Shown here: positions 1-6,642 of the stretch, piece by piece | How positions within the stretch are numbered: position 1 is the first letter of the stretch | Layout: each line of letters starts with the position of its first letter | NCBI RefSeq assembly: GCF_036311985.1 | Contig: NZ_JAZDCJ010000005.1 | Direction: 5' to 3' (one strand) | Origin: JAZDCJ01 sp036311985 | GTDB lineage: Bacteria > Actinomycetota > Actinomycetes > Actinomycetales > Micrococcaceae | Length of the DNA: 19,608 nt | The notes under the pieces: model-generated | Told to the model about the DNA's origin: nothing | Seen by the model: the letters and a program-made list of their open reading frames with translations, nothing else | Databases searched by the model: none | Made by a program: the position numbers and the translations under genes

Positions 1-33
1 GGGGCGGCGGGAGGGAATCGAACCGTGACACCT

Positions 34-62
34 CCCCCCCCCCCCCCCCCCCCCCCCCCCCC
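34..62. repeat. 29-nt poly-C homopolymer
   Basis: An uninterrupted run of 29 C lies just upstream of the tRNA-Asn promoter. Nothing else in the window comes close to such a run. It could be a phase-variable tract. It could equally be a sequencing or assembly artefact at a contig end, because two-colour Illumina chemistry gives false poly-G, which is poly-C on the other strand. Bases 1-33 contain a piece resembling the T-arm of a tRNA read on the minus strand (GGTTCGATTCC), but its stem does not pair properly and no full tRNA can be built. I see no gene in 1-72. Confidence 0.85.
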
Positions 63-72
63 GCGGCACGGA

Positions 73-103
73 TTGGCACTGGTGCGCGGGAGCCTGCTAG
101 AGT
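73..103 (+). promoter_or_regulatory. Likely promoter of tRNA-Asn
   Basis: TTGGCA at 73-78 matches the -35 consensus at five of six positions. TAGAGT at 98-103 matches four of six -10 positions and is preceded by TGC, which makes it an extended -10. The spacer is 19 nt, slightly long. Transcription would start a few bases before the mature tRNA 5' end at 118, as expected for a tRNA gene. Confidence 0.5.
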
Positions 104-117
104 TTTGTTCGCTTCAT

Positions 118-190
118 TCCCCCGTAGCTCAATTGGCAGAGCATTCGACTGTTAATCGAAGGGTTACTGGTTCGAGTCCAGTCGGGGGAG
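118..190 (+). tRNA. tRNA-Asn (anticodon GTT)
   Basis: The full cloverleaf can be folded by eye. The acceptor strands TCCCCCG (118-124) and CGGGGGA (183-189) pair over seven positions. The D-stem is GCTC/GAGC, and the anticodon stem TTCGA/TCGAA encloses loop CTGTTAA with anticodon GTT at 151-153. The T-arm is ACTGG-TTCGAGT-CCAGT. The discriminator base is G190, as is usual for tRNA-Asn. The CCA tail is not encoded. A Rho-independent terminator follows within ten bases, so this is probably a single-gene transcript. Confidence 0.96.
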
Positions 191-198
191 CGTTCCCG

Positions 199-233
199 AA
201 AACCCCCGCCTTGGTCCTCGAGGCGGGGGTTTT
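199..233 (+). terminator. Rho-independent terminator after tRNA-Asn
   Basis: AAAACCCCCGCCT at 199-211 pairs perfectly with AGGCGGGGGTTTT at 221-233 around a 9-nt loop. The 13-bp stem ends in T residues. It sits 8 nt after the tRNA and would end its transcript. Confidence 0.9.
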
Positions 234-370
234 CCCGTCCCCGGGCCGCGACGTGGCGGCCCGCCTCATCCCGGGGTCGTACGCCCGGAGGCTGAGCCGA
301 TCCCACGTGACGCAGTGGTAGCTTTGGTGTGGATCGGCCCAGGGTGGCCGGGAGAGGATGGAAGCGGACC

Positions 371-1162
371 ATGGCAGGAAGCACCTCCAACGGCCAGTCG
401 GCATCGCTCATCGGACTGCTCAAGGACGCGGGCCGGTTGGCACCCAAGCAGTTGAACGACGAGATCCAGCTCGCCGTCGCCCAAATGAAGTCCAAGGGGA
501 TCCACGTCGGCATCGCCGCGGCCCTGGCCGTCGTCGCGCTCGTGTTCGTGGCGTTCGTCGTCGTGGCACTGCTGGTGGCGGGGATCCTGGCGCTCGGCCT
601 CGTCGTCGAGCCGTGGCTCGCCGCGCTGCTCGTGGCCGCGTTCTTCCTGGTCCTCGGCGGACTCCTCGGCCTCATCGGCTTCGGGCGCGTGAAGAAGGCC
701 ATGCCGCTCGTCCCGGAGGACGCGATCCGAGGGTTCAAGCACGATCTCGGCGTGATCGCCGAGGGATCGGCCTTCGACCCCTCCGTCCTCGACGAGCCCA
801 AGCCCGAGAAGGAGGAGGACTCCTCCGGGGAAGACGCCAAGGAGAAGAAGCCCAAGCCGGAGCCCGTCCCCTACGACGAGCTGCTGCGCCGCTCGGCCGA
901 GCGCCGCGACCACCTCGCCCGCCTGCGCGACGAGATCGGCCCCAAGGTCGACGTCAAGACCCGGGCCGGGCACGGCGTCGAGCGCCTCATGGGCTTCGCC
1001 TCCCGCGGTGCCGAGCGGGCCTCGCAGACCGTGTCCGACGCCGGGTCGGCAGTGGGCGACGACGCCGCGCGCCTCGTGCGCGAACGGTGGCAGCCCCTCG
1101 CGGTGATGGGCGCCTCCCTCATCGCCCTCGCCGTGTTCCTCAGGCGCCTGACCAAGGGGTAG
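371..1162 (+). CDS. Holin-like (DUF1469-type) membrane protein with DUF3618-like C-terminal segment
   Basis: A 263-residue membrane protein. Residues 1-45 are amphipathic. Two hydrophobic segments follow (about 47-75 and 82-105), a pattern typical of the actinobacterial phage-holin-superfamily III/DUF1469 proteins. Residues 140-167 are a charged K/E/P linker. Residues 168-263 resemble DUF3618: a helical part (E-R-R-D-x-L-A-R-L, then K-V-D-V-K-T-R), then one C-terminal TM segment (about 242-257) ending in R-R-L-T-K-G. I chose ATG 371 because a GGAAG lies just upstream and the earlier in-frame ATG at 329 lacks a clear ribosome binding site. These proteins are chromosomal and are not evidence of a prophage; their exact role is unknown, probably in the envelope. 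The gene is followed after 47 nt by a phosphatidyltransferase gene on the same strand. Confidence 0.75.
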   Translation: MAGSTSNGQSASLIGLLKDAGRLAPKQLNDEIQLAVAQMKSKGIHVGIAAALAVVALVFVAFVVVALLVAGILALGLVVEPWLAALLVAAFFLVLGGLLGLIGFGRVKKAMPLVPEDAIRGFKHDLGVIAEGSAFDPSVLDEPKPEKEEDSSGEDAKEKKPKPEPVPYDELLRRSAERRDHLARLRDEIGPKVDVKTRAGHGVERLMGFASRGAERASQTVSDAGSAVGDDAARLVRERWQPLAVMGASLIALAVFLRRLTKG

Positions 1163-1209
1163 GCCCCGGGCGCCGCGCCGCCACCGAGCACAAGAAAGGG
1201 GGAGCCACG

Positions 1210-1830
1210 TTGCGGATCTTCGGCGCCGGCCACCGCGACGACATCGAGTACCGCGTCCTCGATTCGTTCTGGACCGTACCCAATGTCATCACCGTCGGCC
1301 GGTTCCTCCTGGTCCCGGCGTTCGTCTGGCTCGGCGCCACCGGGCAGTACCTGGCCGCGACGGTCGTCCTCGTGGTCCTCGGCAGCACCGATTGGATCGA
1401 CGGATACCTCGCGCGGCGCCTGAACCAGGTCTCCACCGTCGGGATGTGGCTCGACCCCCTCGCGGACCGCCTGGCGCTGATCACGGTGGCGGCCACGTTC
1501 GTCGTCACGGGAATCGCCCCGGCGTGGCTCGTCTATTCGATTGTCGTGCCGGACGTCATCCTGATCGTCAACTCGCTCCTGCTCTTCGGCGGCAGTCCGG
1601 GCCTGCGCGTCTCGCGACTGGGCAAGACCCGCACGGCCCTGATGCTCGTCGGCGCGCCCCTGTTGCTGCTGGGCCGCGTCCCCGGCCTGGAGGAGAGCGC
1701 CATCGGTCCGACGGCGACCGTGCTGCTCGCCATCGCCTGCGCACTGCACATCGCCGCCGCGGCCGGCTACTTCGTCAAGGCCCACCAGAAGGCCAGGGCA
1801 CGACGTTCCGGGACCGCATGGTCTGGGTAG
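1210..1830 (+). CDS. CDP-alcohol phosphatidyltransferase family protein (PgsA/cardiolipin-synthase type)
   Basis: A 206-residue integral membrane enzyme. It carries the family signature D-G-x2-A-R-x8-G-x3-D-x3-D at residues 64-86, whose aspartates bind the metal and the CDP-lipid. The start V-P-N-V-I-T-V-G-R (23-31) is typical of the bacterial PgsA-like branch, and about five or six TM helices are visible. The reaction would be transfer of a phosphatidyl group from CDP-diacylglycerol to an alcohol such as glycerol-3-phosphate, or to phosphatidylglycerol in actinobacterial cardiolipin synthases. Sequence alone does not decide the acceptor. The start is TTG 1210, with AAAGGGGGA 5-6 nt upstream and the family N-terminus in the right place. 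The stop overlaps the start of the next gene, suggesting coupled translation. Confidence 0.85.
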   Translation: MRIFGAGHRDDIEYRVLDSFWTVPNVITVGRFLLVPAFVWLGATGQYLAATVVLVVLGSTDWIDGYLARRLNQVSTVGMWLDPLADRLALITVAATFVVTGIAPAWLVYSIVVPDVILIVNSLLLFGGSPGLRVSRLGKTRTALMLVGAPLLLLGRVPGLEESAIGPTATVLLAIACALHIAAAAGYFVKAHQKARARRSGTAWSG

Positions 1831-2720
1831 CCGTCTGCTGCGCGATCGCGGCGGCCTTCTTCCTGGCCTTCGGCACGCAGCGCCAAGGCGGTGCGGTGCG
1901 GGCCAGCACGGGCGGACTGAGCGTCACCTCGCGTGGCATGGTCCGCCTGCTGGCCAACCCCCGCTGGGTCTTCGGCCTGCTCCTGATGGTCATCGGCATG
2001 TCGCTCAACGTCTACGCGCTGGCGACGGCGCCGCTCACGGTCGTGCAGCCCATCGGGGCGATCGCGCTCGTGATCACCACGATCGTGAACTCCCGAGAGC
2101 TCGGCATCCGGATCAACCGCCCGACCGTCCTGGCCATCACGGCATGCATGGTCGGCAGCATCGGATTCGTCCTCATGGCCATCAATGCGACGGCCGAGAA
2201 CCACAGCGTCACGCGGGAGCAGGAACTGACCACGGTGCTGCTGCTCGTGCTGGTCGTGGCCGCGTTCGGAGGACTCGCTTCCGTCTTCCGGCACCGGCTC
2301 AACGCCTTCTTCTACATCGTCGGCGCGGGCGTGCTGTTCGGCTTCGTGGCCGTCCTGGTCCGGACCATCGCGATCGCGCTCATGGACCCGAACGGGCTCT
2401 TCCTCGCCAACGTCTCCTGGTATGTGGTGCTGTCCGTGGCCGCGGCCGGACTGCTCGGGACGTACTTCGTGCAGAACGCCTACTCGAGCGGCCCGCCGGA
2501 CCTCGTGATCGCCGGTCTCACCGTGATCGACCCGATCGTGGGGATCGCGATCGGGATCTGGATCCTCGGCGAGCTGCGCCCCGACGTGCATCCGGTCACG
2601 GCGATCTCCATGGCCGGGGCCGCCATCGTTGCTATCGTGGGGGTCGTTGCCCTTTCCCGGCACCACCCGGACGTCCTGCAACGCCAGGCCGAGGCGCGTC
2701 GGAAGCATCCCGACGCCTAG
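1818..2720 (+). CDS. DMT-superfamily (EamA/NIPA-like) transporter
   Basis: A 300-residue, almost entirely hydrophobic protein with about ten predicted TM helices in two halves, the usual size and build of drug/metabolite transporters. Helices are visible at about 2-19, 50-69, 72-90, 102-122, 137-155, 160-185, 200-220, 228-250 and 262-285. The A-P-L-T-V-V-Q-P-I-G stretch in the first half and V-I-D-P-I-V-G-I-A-I-G near the end are typical of this group. The substrate is unknown. Start ATG 1818 overlaps the upstream phosphatidyltransferase stop by 13 nt. Its ribosome binding site is weak (GGGA), so it may depend on translational coupling. The neighbouring lipid and glycosyltransferase genes make an envelope precursor or small metabolite a possible substrate, but that is only inference. 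Confidence 0.8.
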   Translation: MVWVAVCCAIAAAFFLAFGTQRQGGAVRASTGGLSVTSRGMVRLLANPRWVFGLLLMVIGMSLNVYALATAPLTVVQPIGAIALVITTIVNSRELGIRINRPTVLAITACMVGSIGFVLMAINATAENHSVTREQELTTVLLLVLVVAAFGGLASVFRHRLNAFFYIVGAGVLFGFVAVLVRTIAIALMDPNGLFLANVSWYVVLSVAAAGLLGTYFVQNAYSSGPPDLVIAGLTVIDPIVGIAIGIWILGELRPDVHPVTAISMAGAAIVAIVGVVALSRHHPDVLQRQAEARRKHPDA

Positions 2721-2790
2721 CCGGTGCCCGTCCCACGGGCCGCACGTCCCGCCAGCCGCTTCCCCCGAACGACGCAAGGAGCCCGCCACC

Positions 2791-3981
2791 GTGACCGGTG
2801 ACAAGCCACTGAAGATCCTCATCGCCGCGGACACGTATCCGCCGGACGTCAACGGGGCGTCGGTCTTCTGCCACCGGCTCGCCACGGCGATGGCGGCGCG
2901 CGGCCACGAAGTGCATGTCGTGGCGGCCCGCGCCTCGAAGGGCCCGGGCTACGTCGAGCAGCGTCCGGAGGCGACCGTGCACCGGTTGGCCTCGCACGCC
3001 GTCCCGACGCACCCGAGCTACAGGATCGTCTTCCCGTGGGATGCGGCCCGGGACCTGGCGCGCATCATCGACGACGTGCGGCCCGACGCCGTCCACGTCC
3101 AGTGCCACTACATGGTGGGCCAGGCGGCGGTGAACCAGGCGGTGAAGCGCGGGATCCGGACCATCGCGACGAACCACTTCATGCCGGAGAACCTCGACCC
3201 GTTCCTGCCGTTCCCGCGGTGGTTCAAGCGCATCGTGGCCCGCAATTCGTGGCGGGACATGGGCAAGATCATGGGTCGGGCCGACGTCGTCACGACGCCG
3301 ACGCCGCTGGCGGCCCGTGCGATGAAGCTCCACGCCCGCCTCGACGAGGTGCTGCCGCTGTCCAACGGCATCGATTCGAGCCACTACGAGCTGGCGCCGG
3401 GGGAGGAGGTCGTGAAGGACCCCTGGCCGCTGGTGTTGTTCGTGGGACGCCTGGCGGTGGAGAAGAACGTCGACGTCCTGCTCGAGTCGCTGACGCGGAT
3501 GAAGACCGAGCCCGCTCCGCACCTCGAGGTCATCGGCGGCGGAGAGCAGCGCGCCAACCTCGAGCGGCGGGCCGCGGAGCTCGGCGTCGCGGACCGCGTG
3601 GCGTTCCGCGGCCACGTGGACGACGAGGAGCTGCGCCGCGCCTACCTGCGGGCCGACGTGTTCTGCCAGCCGGGAACCGCCGAGCTGCAGTCGCTCGTGA
3701 CGCTGGAGGCGCTGTCCGCGTCCCGTCCCGTGGTGCTGGCGGACGCCATGGCCCTCCCGCATCTGGTGGACGACGGCGGGAACGGCTACCTCTTCACCCC
3801 GGGGGACGCGGAGGACCTGGCCGGGAAGATCGACCGCGTCCTGGCCGCCTCGGACGAGGAACGCGCGGCGATGGGGGAGGCCGGCCACCGGAAGGCCGTG
3901 TTCCACAGTGCGGAGAAGACGATGAACACCTTCGAGGCGCTCTACCGTGGCGCCACGGCGCAGGACGTCCTCGGCGCATGA
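2791..3981 (+). CDS. GT4-family glycosyltransferase (diacylglycerol glycosyltransferase-like)
   Basis: A 396-residue GT-B enzyme. The N-terminal domain opens with I-L-I-A-A-D-T-Y-P-P-D-V-N-G (9-22), the glycine-rich loop region of lipid-modifying GT4 enzymes. A-T-N-H-F-M-P-E-N (126-134) is characteristic of the diacylglycerol glucosyl/mannosyltransferase branch. The C-terminal domain has F-V-G-R-L-A-V-E-K-N (217-226), with the Arg and Lys that hold the nucleotide-sugar phosphates, and the E-x7-E motif (E298/E306). It probably transfers glucose or mannose to a membrane lipid on the cytoplasmic face, consistent with the glycosyl-diacylglycerols and lipomannans of Micrococcaceae. The start is GTG 2791 with AAGGAG nine bases upstream. 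The gene follows the transporter gene by 70 nt. Exact donor and acceptor are not known. Confidence 0.85.
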   Translation: MTGDKPLKILIAADTYPPDVNGASVFCHRLATAMAARGHEVHVVAARASKGPGYVEQRPEATVHRLASHAVPTHPSYRIVFPWDAARDLARIIDDVRPDAVHVQCHYMVGQAAVNQAVKRGIRTIATNHFMPENLDPFLPFPRWFKRIVARNSWRDMGKIMGRADVVTTPTPLAARAMKLHARLDEVLPLSNGIDSSHYELAPGEEVVKDPWPLVLFVGRLAVEKNVDVLLESLTRMKTEPAPHLEVIGGGEQRANLERRAAELGVADRVAFRGHVDDEELRRAYLRADVFCQPGTAELQSLVTLEALSASRPVVLADAMALPHLVDDGGNGYLFTPGDAEDLAGKIDRVLAASDEERAAMGEAGHRKAVFHSAEKTMNTFEALYRGATAQDVLGA

Positions 3982-3999
3982 AGCCCTCCGGCCGTCCAC

Positions 4000-4005
4000 T
4001 AGGAT
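4000..4005 (+). promoter_or_regulatory. Possible -10 element before tRNA-Met
   Basis: TAGGAT lies 39 nt before the tRNA. The same hexamer occurs upstream of the lipoprotein gene (11049-11054) and after pyrH (9403-9408). No convincing -35 element is present at the expected distance, so this is a weak call. Confidence 0.3.
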
Positions 4006-4043
4006 GGTTGGTGCTGCCCGGCGCTCCGCGGTGCCGCGGCCGA

Positions 4044-4120
4044 GGGGCGGTAGCTCAGTTGGTTAGAGCAAGGGACTCATAATCCCTGGGTCGTGGGTTC
4101 AAGCCCCACCCGCCCTACCA
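4044..4120 (+). tRNA. tRNA-Met (anticodon CAT, probably elongator)
   Basis: The acceptor GGGGCGG (4044-4050) pairs with CCGCCCT (4110-4116), with a G-T first pair. The D-stem is GCTC/GAGC. The anticodon arm GGGA-CTCATAA-TCCC carries CAT at 4078-4080. The T-arm is GTGGG-TTCAAGC-CCCAC. The discriminator is A4117 and an encoded CCA follows at 4118-4120. The mismatched acceptor end and triple-C run typical of initiator tRNA are absent. An Ile2 tRNA with lysidine at C34 also reads CAT in the gene and cannot be strictly excluded. The tRNA lies between two glycosyltransferase genes. Confidence 0.92.
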
Positions 4121-4121
4121 C

Positions 4122-4149
4122 GGGCGGTTCCGGTGTACCGGGACCGCCC
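4122..4149 (+). terminator. Hairpin after tRNA-Met, probable terminator without T tract
   Basis: GGGCGGTTCCGGT (4122-4134) pairs with ACCGGGACCGCCC (4137-4149), with one G-T pair and a tiny apical loop. It begins 2 nt after the CCA end. There is no T run beyond TT, so it may act as an actinobacterial I-shaped terminator or as a 3'-processing structure. It also lies in the leader of the next glycosyltransferase gene. Confidence 0.55.
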
Positions 4150-4185
4150 TTCGGGGCACGACAGCAATCCGTAGGGAGGTGCCGC

Positions 4186-5388
4186 ATGGACCGGCCGCTG
4201 CACATCGCCATGTTCGTGGACCAGCATCCGCAGTCCCTCGGCGGCATGCAGACCTCCGTCCGCCTGCAGCGCAAGTACCTCGAGCGGCTGGGCCACCAGG
4301 TCAGCGTCGTCGCTCCGCCGGCGCGGCACGGCCAACCCGAGGGCGCCGCCGTCATCGAGCTGCCGGGCTTCGGCGTGCGCGGCAGCGAGTACTCGGTGAG
4401 CCTTCCGGGCCGCCGGGCCGATCGCGTGCTCGACGAGGCGCTGGCCGGCAGCGCCCCGGTCGACGTCGTCCACGTCCAGGCCGACTTCTGGCAGGCCGCG
4501 ACCGGATACCGATTCGCCCACCGGCACCGCCTGCCCGTCGTCCACACCATGCACAACCGCCTGGACGTGGGCCTGCGCGCCACGGTCCCGTTCCCCGACG
4601 TCGTCGAGCGGGCCATGGGCCCGGCGATGCGGGCGATGCTGCCCGGGCCGACGCCGCCGGCCAGGGACGCCTGGGGCTATCTGCGGGTCATGACCGAACG
4701 GGCTGCCGTGGTCACGGCCCCGTCCAGCCACTTCGCCCGCCTCCTCGAGGAACGCGGGGTATTCGACTCCGTCCGCGTGGTCCCCAACGGCTTCGACGAC
4801 GACCTCGCCGCCGAACTGCTCTCCGTCCCGCGGCCGCAGCGATCGGGCCGCCCGCGCCTCGTGTGGATCGGCCGCTTCAGCCCCGAGAAGCGGTTGCTCC
4901 CGTTCCTCGATGCCGTGCGGCGCTCCGGCATCGACGCCGAGGTCCACGTCTTCGGCGACGGGGCCGAGAGGGCGCGCGCCGAGGCCGCGGTGCGGGGGCT
5001 GACGACGCCGGACGTCGTCTTCCGGGGCACCGTCCCCTACGCGGCCATGCTGGGGGAGCTGCGGGCCGCCGATGCGCTGGTGCAGACCTCGCTCGGCTTC
5101 GAGACGCAGGGCATGACCGTCTTCGAGGCGGCGGCCCTCGGCACGCCCACGATCCTCAGCGACGCCCGGATCGCCGAGGACCTGCCGCCGGGCTCGTTCG
5201 TCCAGGTGCCGTCCGGGCAGCACGCCGACGACGTCGAGCCGCTCGCCACCGCGTTGCGTTCCTCGGTCGCCGCGCTGAAGGACGGCCGCCTCGGCCGCGT
5301 CGAGGGCATCGACCCCGAAGCGGTCCTGCAGTCGCGGCAGACCCGGCTCATGCTCGACGCCTACGTCTCGGTCCTGGTCCGCCGCTGA
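4186..5388 (+). CDS. GT4-family glycosyltransferase
   Basis: A 400-residue GT-B enzyme. The N-terminal domain starts M-F-V-D-Q-H-P-Q-S-L-G-G-M-Q-T (9-23), the nucleotide-sugar glycine loop. V-H-T-M-H-N-R (119-125) fits the conserved His of the acceptor site. The C-terminal domain has W-I-G-R-F-S-P-E-K-R (227-236) with phosphate-binding Arg/Lys, V-F-G-D-G (255-259), and the E-x7-E motif (E306/E314). It probably adds a hexose to a lipid-linked or small-molecule acceptor in the cytoplasm; the target cannot be read from the sequence. Start ATG 4186 has an excellent TAGGGAGGT five bases upstream. It clearly differs from the glycosyltransferase before the tRNA, so the two are more likely successive steps in one pathway than a recent duplication. 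Confidence 0.85.
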   Translation: MDRPLHIAMFVDQHPQSLGGMQTSVRLQRKYLERLGHQVSVVAPPARHGQPEGAAVIELPGFGVRGSEYSVSLPGRRADRVLDEALAGSAPVDVVHVQADFWQAATGYRFAHRHRLPVVHTMHNRLDVGLRATVPFPDVVERAMGPAMRAMLPGPTPPARDAWGYLRVMTERAAVVTAPSSHFARLLEERGVFDSVRVVPNGFDDDLAAELLSVPRPQRSGRPRLVWIGRFSPEKRLLPFLDAVRRSGIDAEVHVFGDGAERARAEAAVRGLTTPDVVFRGTVPYAAMLGELRAADALVQTSLGFETQGMTVFEAAALGTPTILSDARIAEDLPPGSFVQVPSGQHADDVEPLATALRSSVAALKDGRLGRVEGIDPEAVLQSRQTRLMLDAYVSVLVRR

Positions 5389-5460
5389 CGCCCACCGGTC
5401 GCCGGCCCCTCCCGGCCTGCCGTCCGATCAAGCCCCGGGTCTCGGACCTACCGGTGCGCC

Positions 5461-5485
5461 GCCGGCCGGGGCCGCCCCGGTCGGC
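5461..5485. terminator. Hairpin between convergent genes, possible two-way terminator
   Basis: GCCGGCCGGGG (5461-5471) pairs with CCCCGGTCGGC (5475-5485) around a 3-nt loop, with one G-T pair. It lies between the rightward glycosyltransferase gene and the leftward M23 gene, 72 nt and 30 nt from their stops. No T tract follows on either strand. The role is inferred from position and stem strength. Confidence 0.45.
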
Positions 5486-5514
5486 CGTCCGAAGCCGCCA
5501 TGGTCCTGCGCGGC

Positions 5515-6138
5515 TCACCGCCCTCCCGGCGGGAGGGGGAGCAGGACGGACGGCCTCCGGTCGCCGACCGTGTCGAGCGGGTCGATGTACTCTCCGTCCA
5601 GCCGCAGTCCCCAGTGGACGCAGCTGCTGCCGCAGTGGCCGCCGGATCCGACCGCGCCGAGCGGTTGTCCCCGGGCGAGCACGGCTCCGACCTCGAGTTC
5701 CGTCTCCACCGGTTCAAGGCTCGTGACGAGTCCGTTGCCGTGGTCGACCGTGACGACGGGCCGGTCGACGACGATGCCGGCGAACGCCACCCTGCCTGCG
5801 GCCGGGGACACGACGGGCGTTCCCGGCGACGAGGCCAGGTCAGCGCCGCGGTGCCCTGCCATCCAGTCCTTCGGCGGCGGATCGAAGCCCTCGAGGACGC
5901 GGGGACCGGCAGGCCCGCCGACCGGCCAGGCCCAGGAACCCGTCGGCGCGGCCGTCGGCTCTGAGGGGGCCGCGGCCGAGGCGGTACCGAGGAGGGCGAG
6001 GGCCGCGGCGAGGAGGACCGCTGGGGCCCGGCGCCCCGCACCCGGCATCCTGTTGCCGCGATGCCCGGTCCGCCAGGGGCCGGGCGGGCGGCTGTTCCCG
6101 CCCGCCGGAACCGCCTGCCGGTGCTCGACGACGCGCAT
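5515..6138 (-). CDS. Secreted M23-family (LytM-like) peptidoglycan peptidase domain protein
   Basis: A 207-residue protein. After a basic N-region comes a hydrophobic core (A-P-A-V-L-L-A-A-A-L-A-L-L-G, about 38-51) with a likely cleavage site after A-S-A-A-A, so it is exported. The rest is one M23 domain: G-H-R-G-A-D-L (H96 and D100, zinc ligands), a V-D-H-G-N-G-L-V-T strand (about 131-139), and C-V-H-W-G-L-R (173-179) near the end. The usual H-x-H is C-V-H here, so the zinc ligand H175 remains but the catalytic first His is Cys. A second Cys (C169) could pair with it. Start ATG 6138 has GGGAGGG five bases upstream. ATG 6048 would give a cleaner signal peptide of 177 residues in total but has no good ribosome binding site. 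The target would be cell-wall peptide cross-links, if it is active. Confidence 0.8.
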   Translation of the reverse strand: MRVVEHRQAVPAGGNSRPPGPWRTGHRGNRMPGAGRRAPAVLLAAALALLGTASAAAPSEPTAAPTGSWAWPVGGPAGPRVLEGFDPPPKDWMAGHRGADLASSPGTPVVSPAAGRVAFAGIVVDRPVVTVDHGNGLVTSLEPVETELEVGAVLARGQPLGAVGSGGHCGSSCVHWGLRLDGEYIDPLDTVGDRRPSVLLPLPPGGR

Positions 6139-6365
6139 GCCGCCCTCCCGTTCCGTTCTGCCGCTTCCGTTGTGGTCCGCCGTCTCCCGGCGCCTTCCGA
6201 ACCAGTCTGGCCGGCCGCCGCCCGGGTGCCCGTCCGGCGTCGTACTCCTGTGGATCCCTGCCCGACCGCGGCGCTTGTGGAGGGCGGATCCGCGCGGCCG
6301 GGACAGGCTGTGGGGTGGGCCCCGGGCGGCGCCGGGACGCGGTCCGGGGCGCGGCGGCGCTGTAG

Positions 6366-6371
6366 TACAAT
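6366..6371 (+). promoter_or_regulatory. Possible -10 element of the rpsB-tsf promoter
   Basis: TACAAT matches five of six consensus -10 bases and stands out in a GC-rich stretch. No -35 match lies 16-18 nt upstream. If used, the rpsB transcript would have a 5' leader of about 265 nt. Confidence 0.35.
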
Positions 6372-6480
6372 TGGGGGTGCAGTTTTGTGCGTCGATGATC
6401 CCTGTCCGGATCCCGGCCGCTGAACTGACTTCGCGCATCGCGCATCCACCACCGGAACCCTCGGGAACGGGTGTGGACCG

Positions 6481-6515
6481 CGCCGCCTTCGGTCCGGAAT
6501 ACCGGTGGGGCGGCG
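6481..6515 (+). promoter_or_regulatory. Stem-loop in the rpsB leader
   Basis: CGCCGCC (6481-6487) pairs with GGCGGCG (6509-6515), and an inner CGGT (6490-6493) pairs with ACCG (6501-6504) around a 7-nt loop. The result is a long interrupted hairpin. Bacterial rpsB leaders are often bound by S2 for autoregulation; that role here is inferred, and I do not recognise a catalogued leader family. Confidence 0.4.
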
Positions 6516-6598
6516 GGGCCGGGAATCCGGGGCCGATGCCAGGGGCGCCGTCCACCAGGGGCGGAGGCCGACAACCGATAAACAACAGGCAGTTACCG

Positions 6599-6614
6599 CA
6601 GCCCCCACGGGCTG
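6599..6614 (+). promoter_or_regulatory. Second stem-loop in the rpsB leader, near the ribosome binding site
   Basis: CAGCCC (6599-6604) pairs with GGGCTG (6609-6614) around CCAC. It ends 13 nt before the GGAAGGAG ribosome binding site (6628-6635), close enough to affect ribosome loading if extended or stabilised by a protein. Confidence 0.35.
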
Positions 6615-6642
6615 GTCCGCCACTGCCGGAAGGAGTGACGAC

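Larger units (their letters stand above)
6139..6642. other. 504-bp intergenic region between the M23 gene and rpsB
   Basis: This divergent spacer must hold promoters for both the M23 gene (leftward) and rpsB (rightward). The one good -10-like hexamer is TACAAT at 6366-6371, without a recognisable -35. From about 6480 the region becomes a structured leader of rpsB with two hairpins (listed separately) separated by an A-rich stretch (6569-6597). No additional gene is apparent: open frames here lack ribosome binding sites and third-position bias. Confidence 0.7.

Noticed and set aside
1..33. Partial tRNA on the minus strand
   Set aside because: The T-loop-like TTCGATT is present but two of five T-stem pairs fail and no acceptor end can be formed.
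25..321. Open frame encoding a poly-proline start
   Set aside because: It reads through the C homopolymer, the tRNA-Asn gene and its terminator, so it cannot be a protein gene.
296..338. 8-bp inverted repeat GCCGATCC / GGATCGGC before the holin-like gene
   Set aside because: The arms are 27 bp apart and no supporting promoter or conservation can be seen, so it was not called an operator.
371..1162. Prophage or lysis cassette suggested by the holin-like gene beside tRNA-Asn
   Set aside because: No integrase, endolysin, capsid gene or duplicated tRNA end is present; this holin-like family is chromosomal in actinobacteria.
2632..3999. A 455-codon minus-strand open frame
   Set aside because: It is a shadow of the first GT4 glycosyltransferase gene; the plus-strand product has all family motifs.
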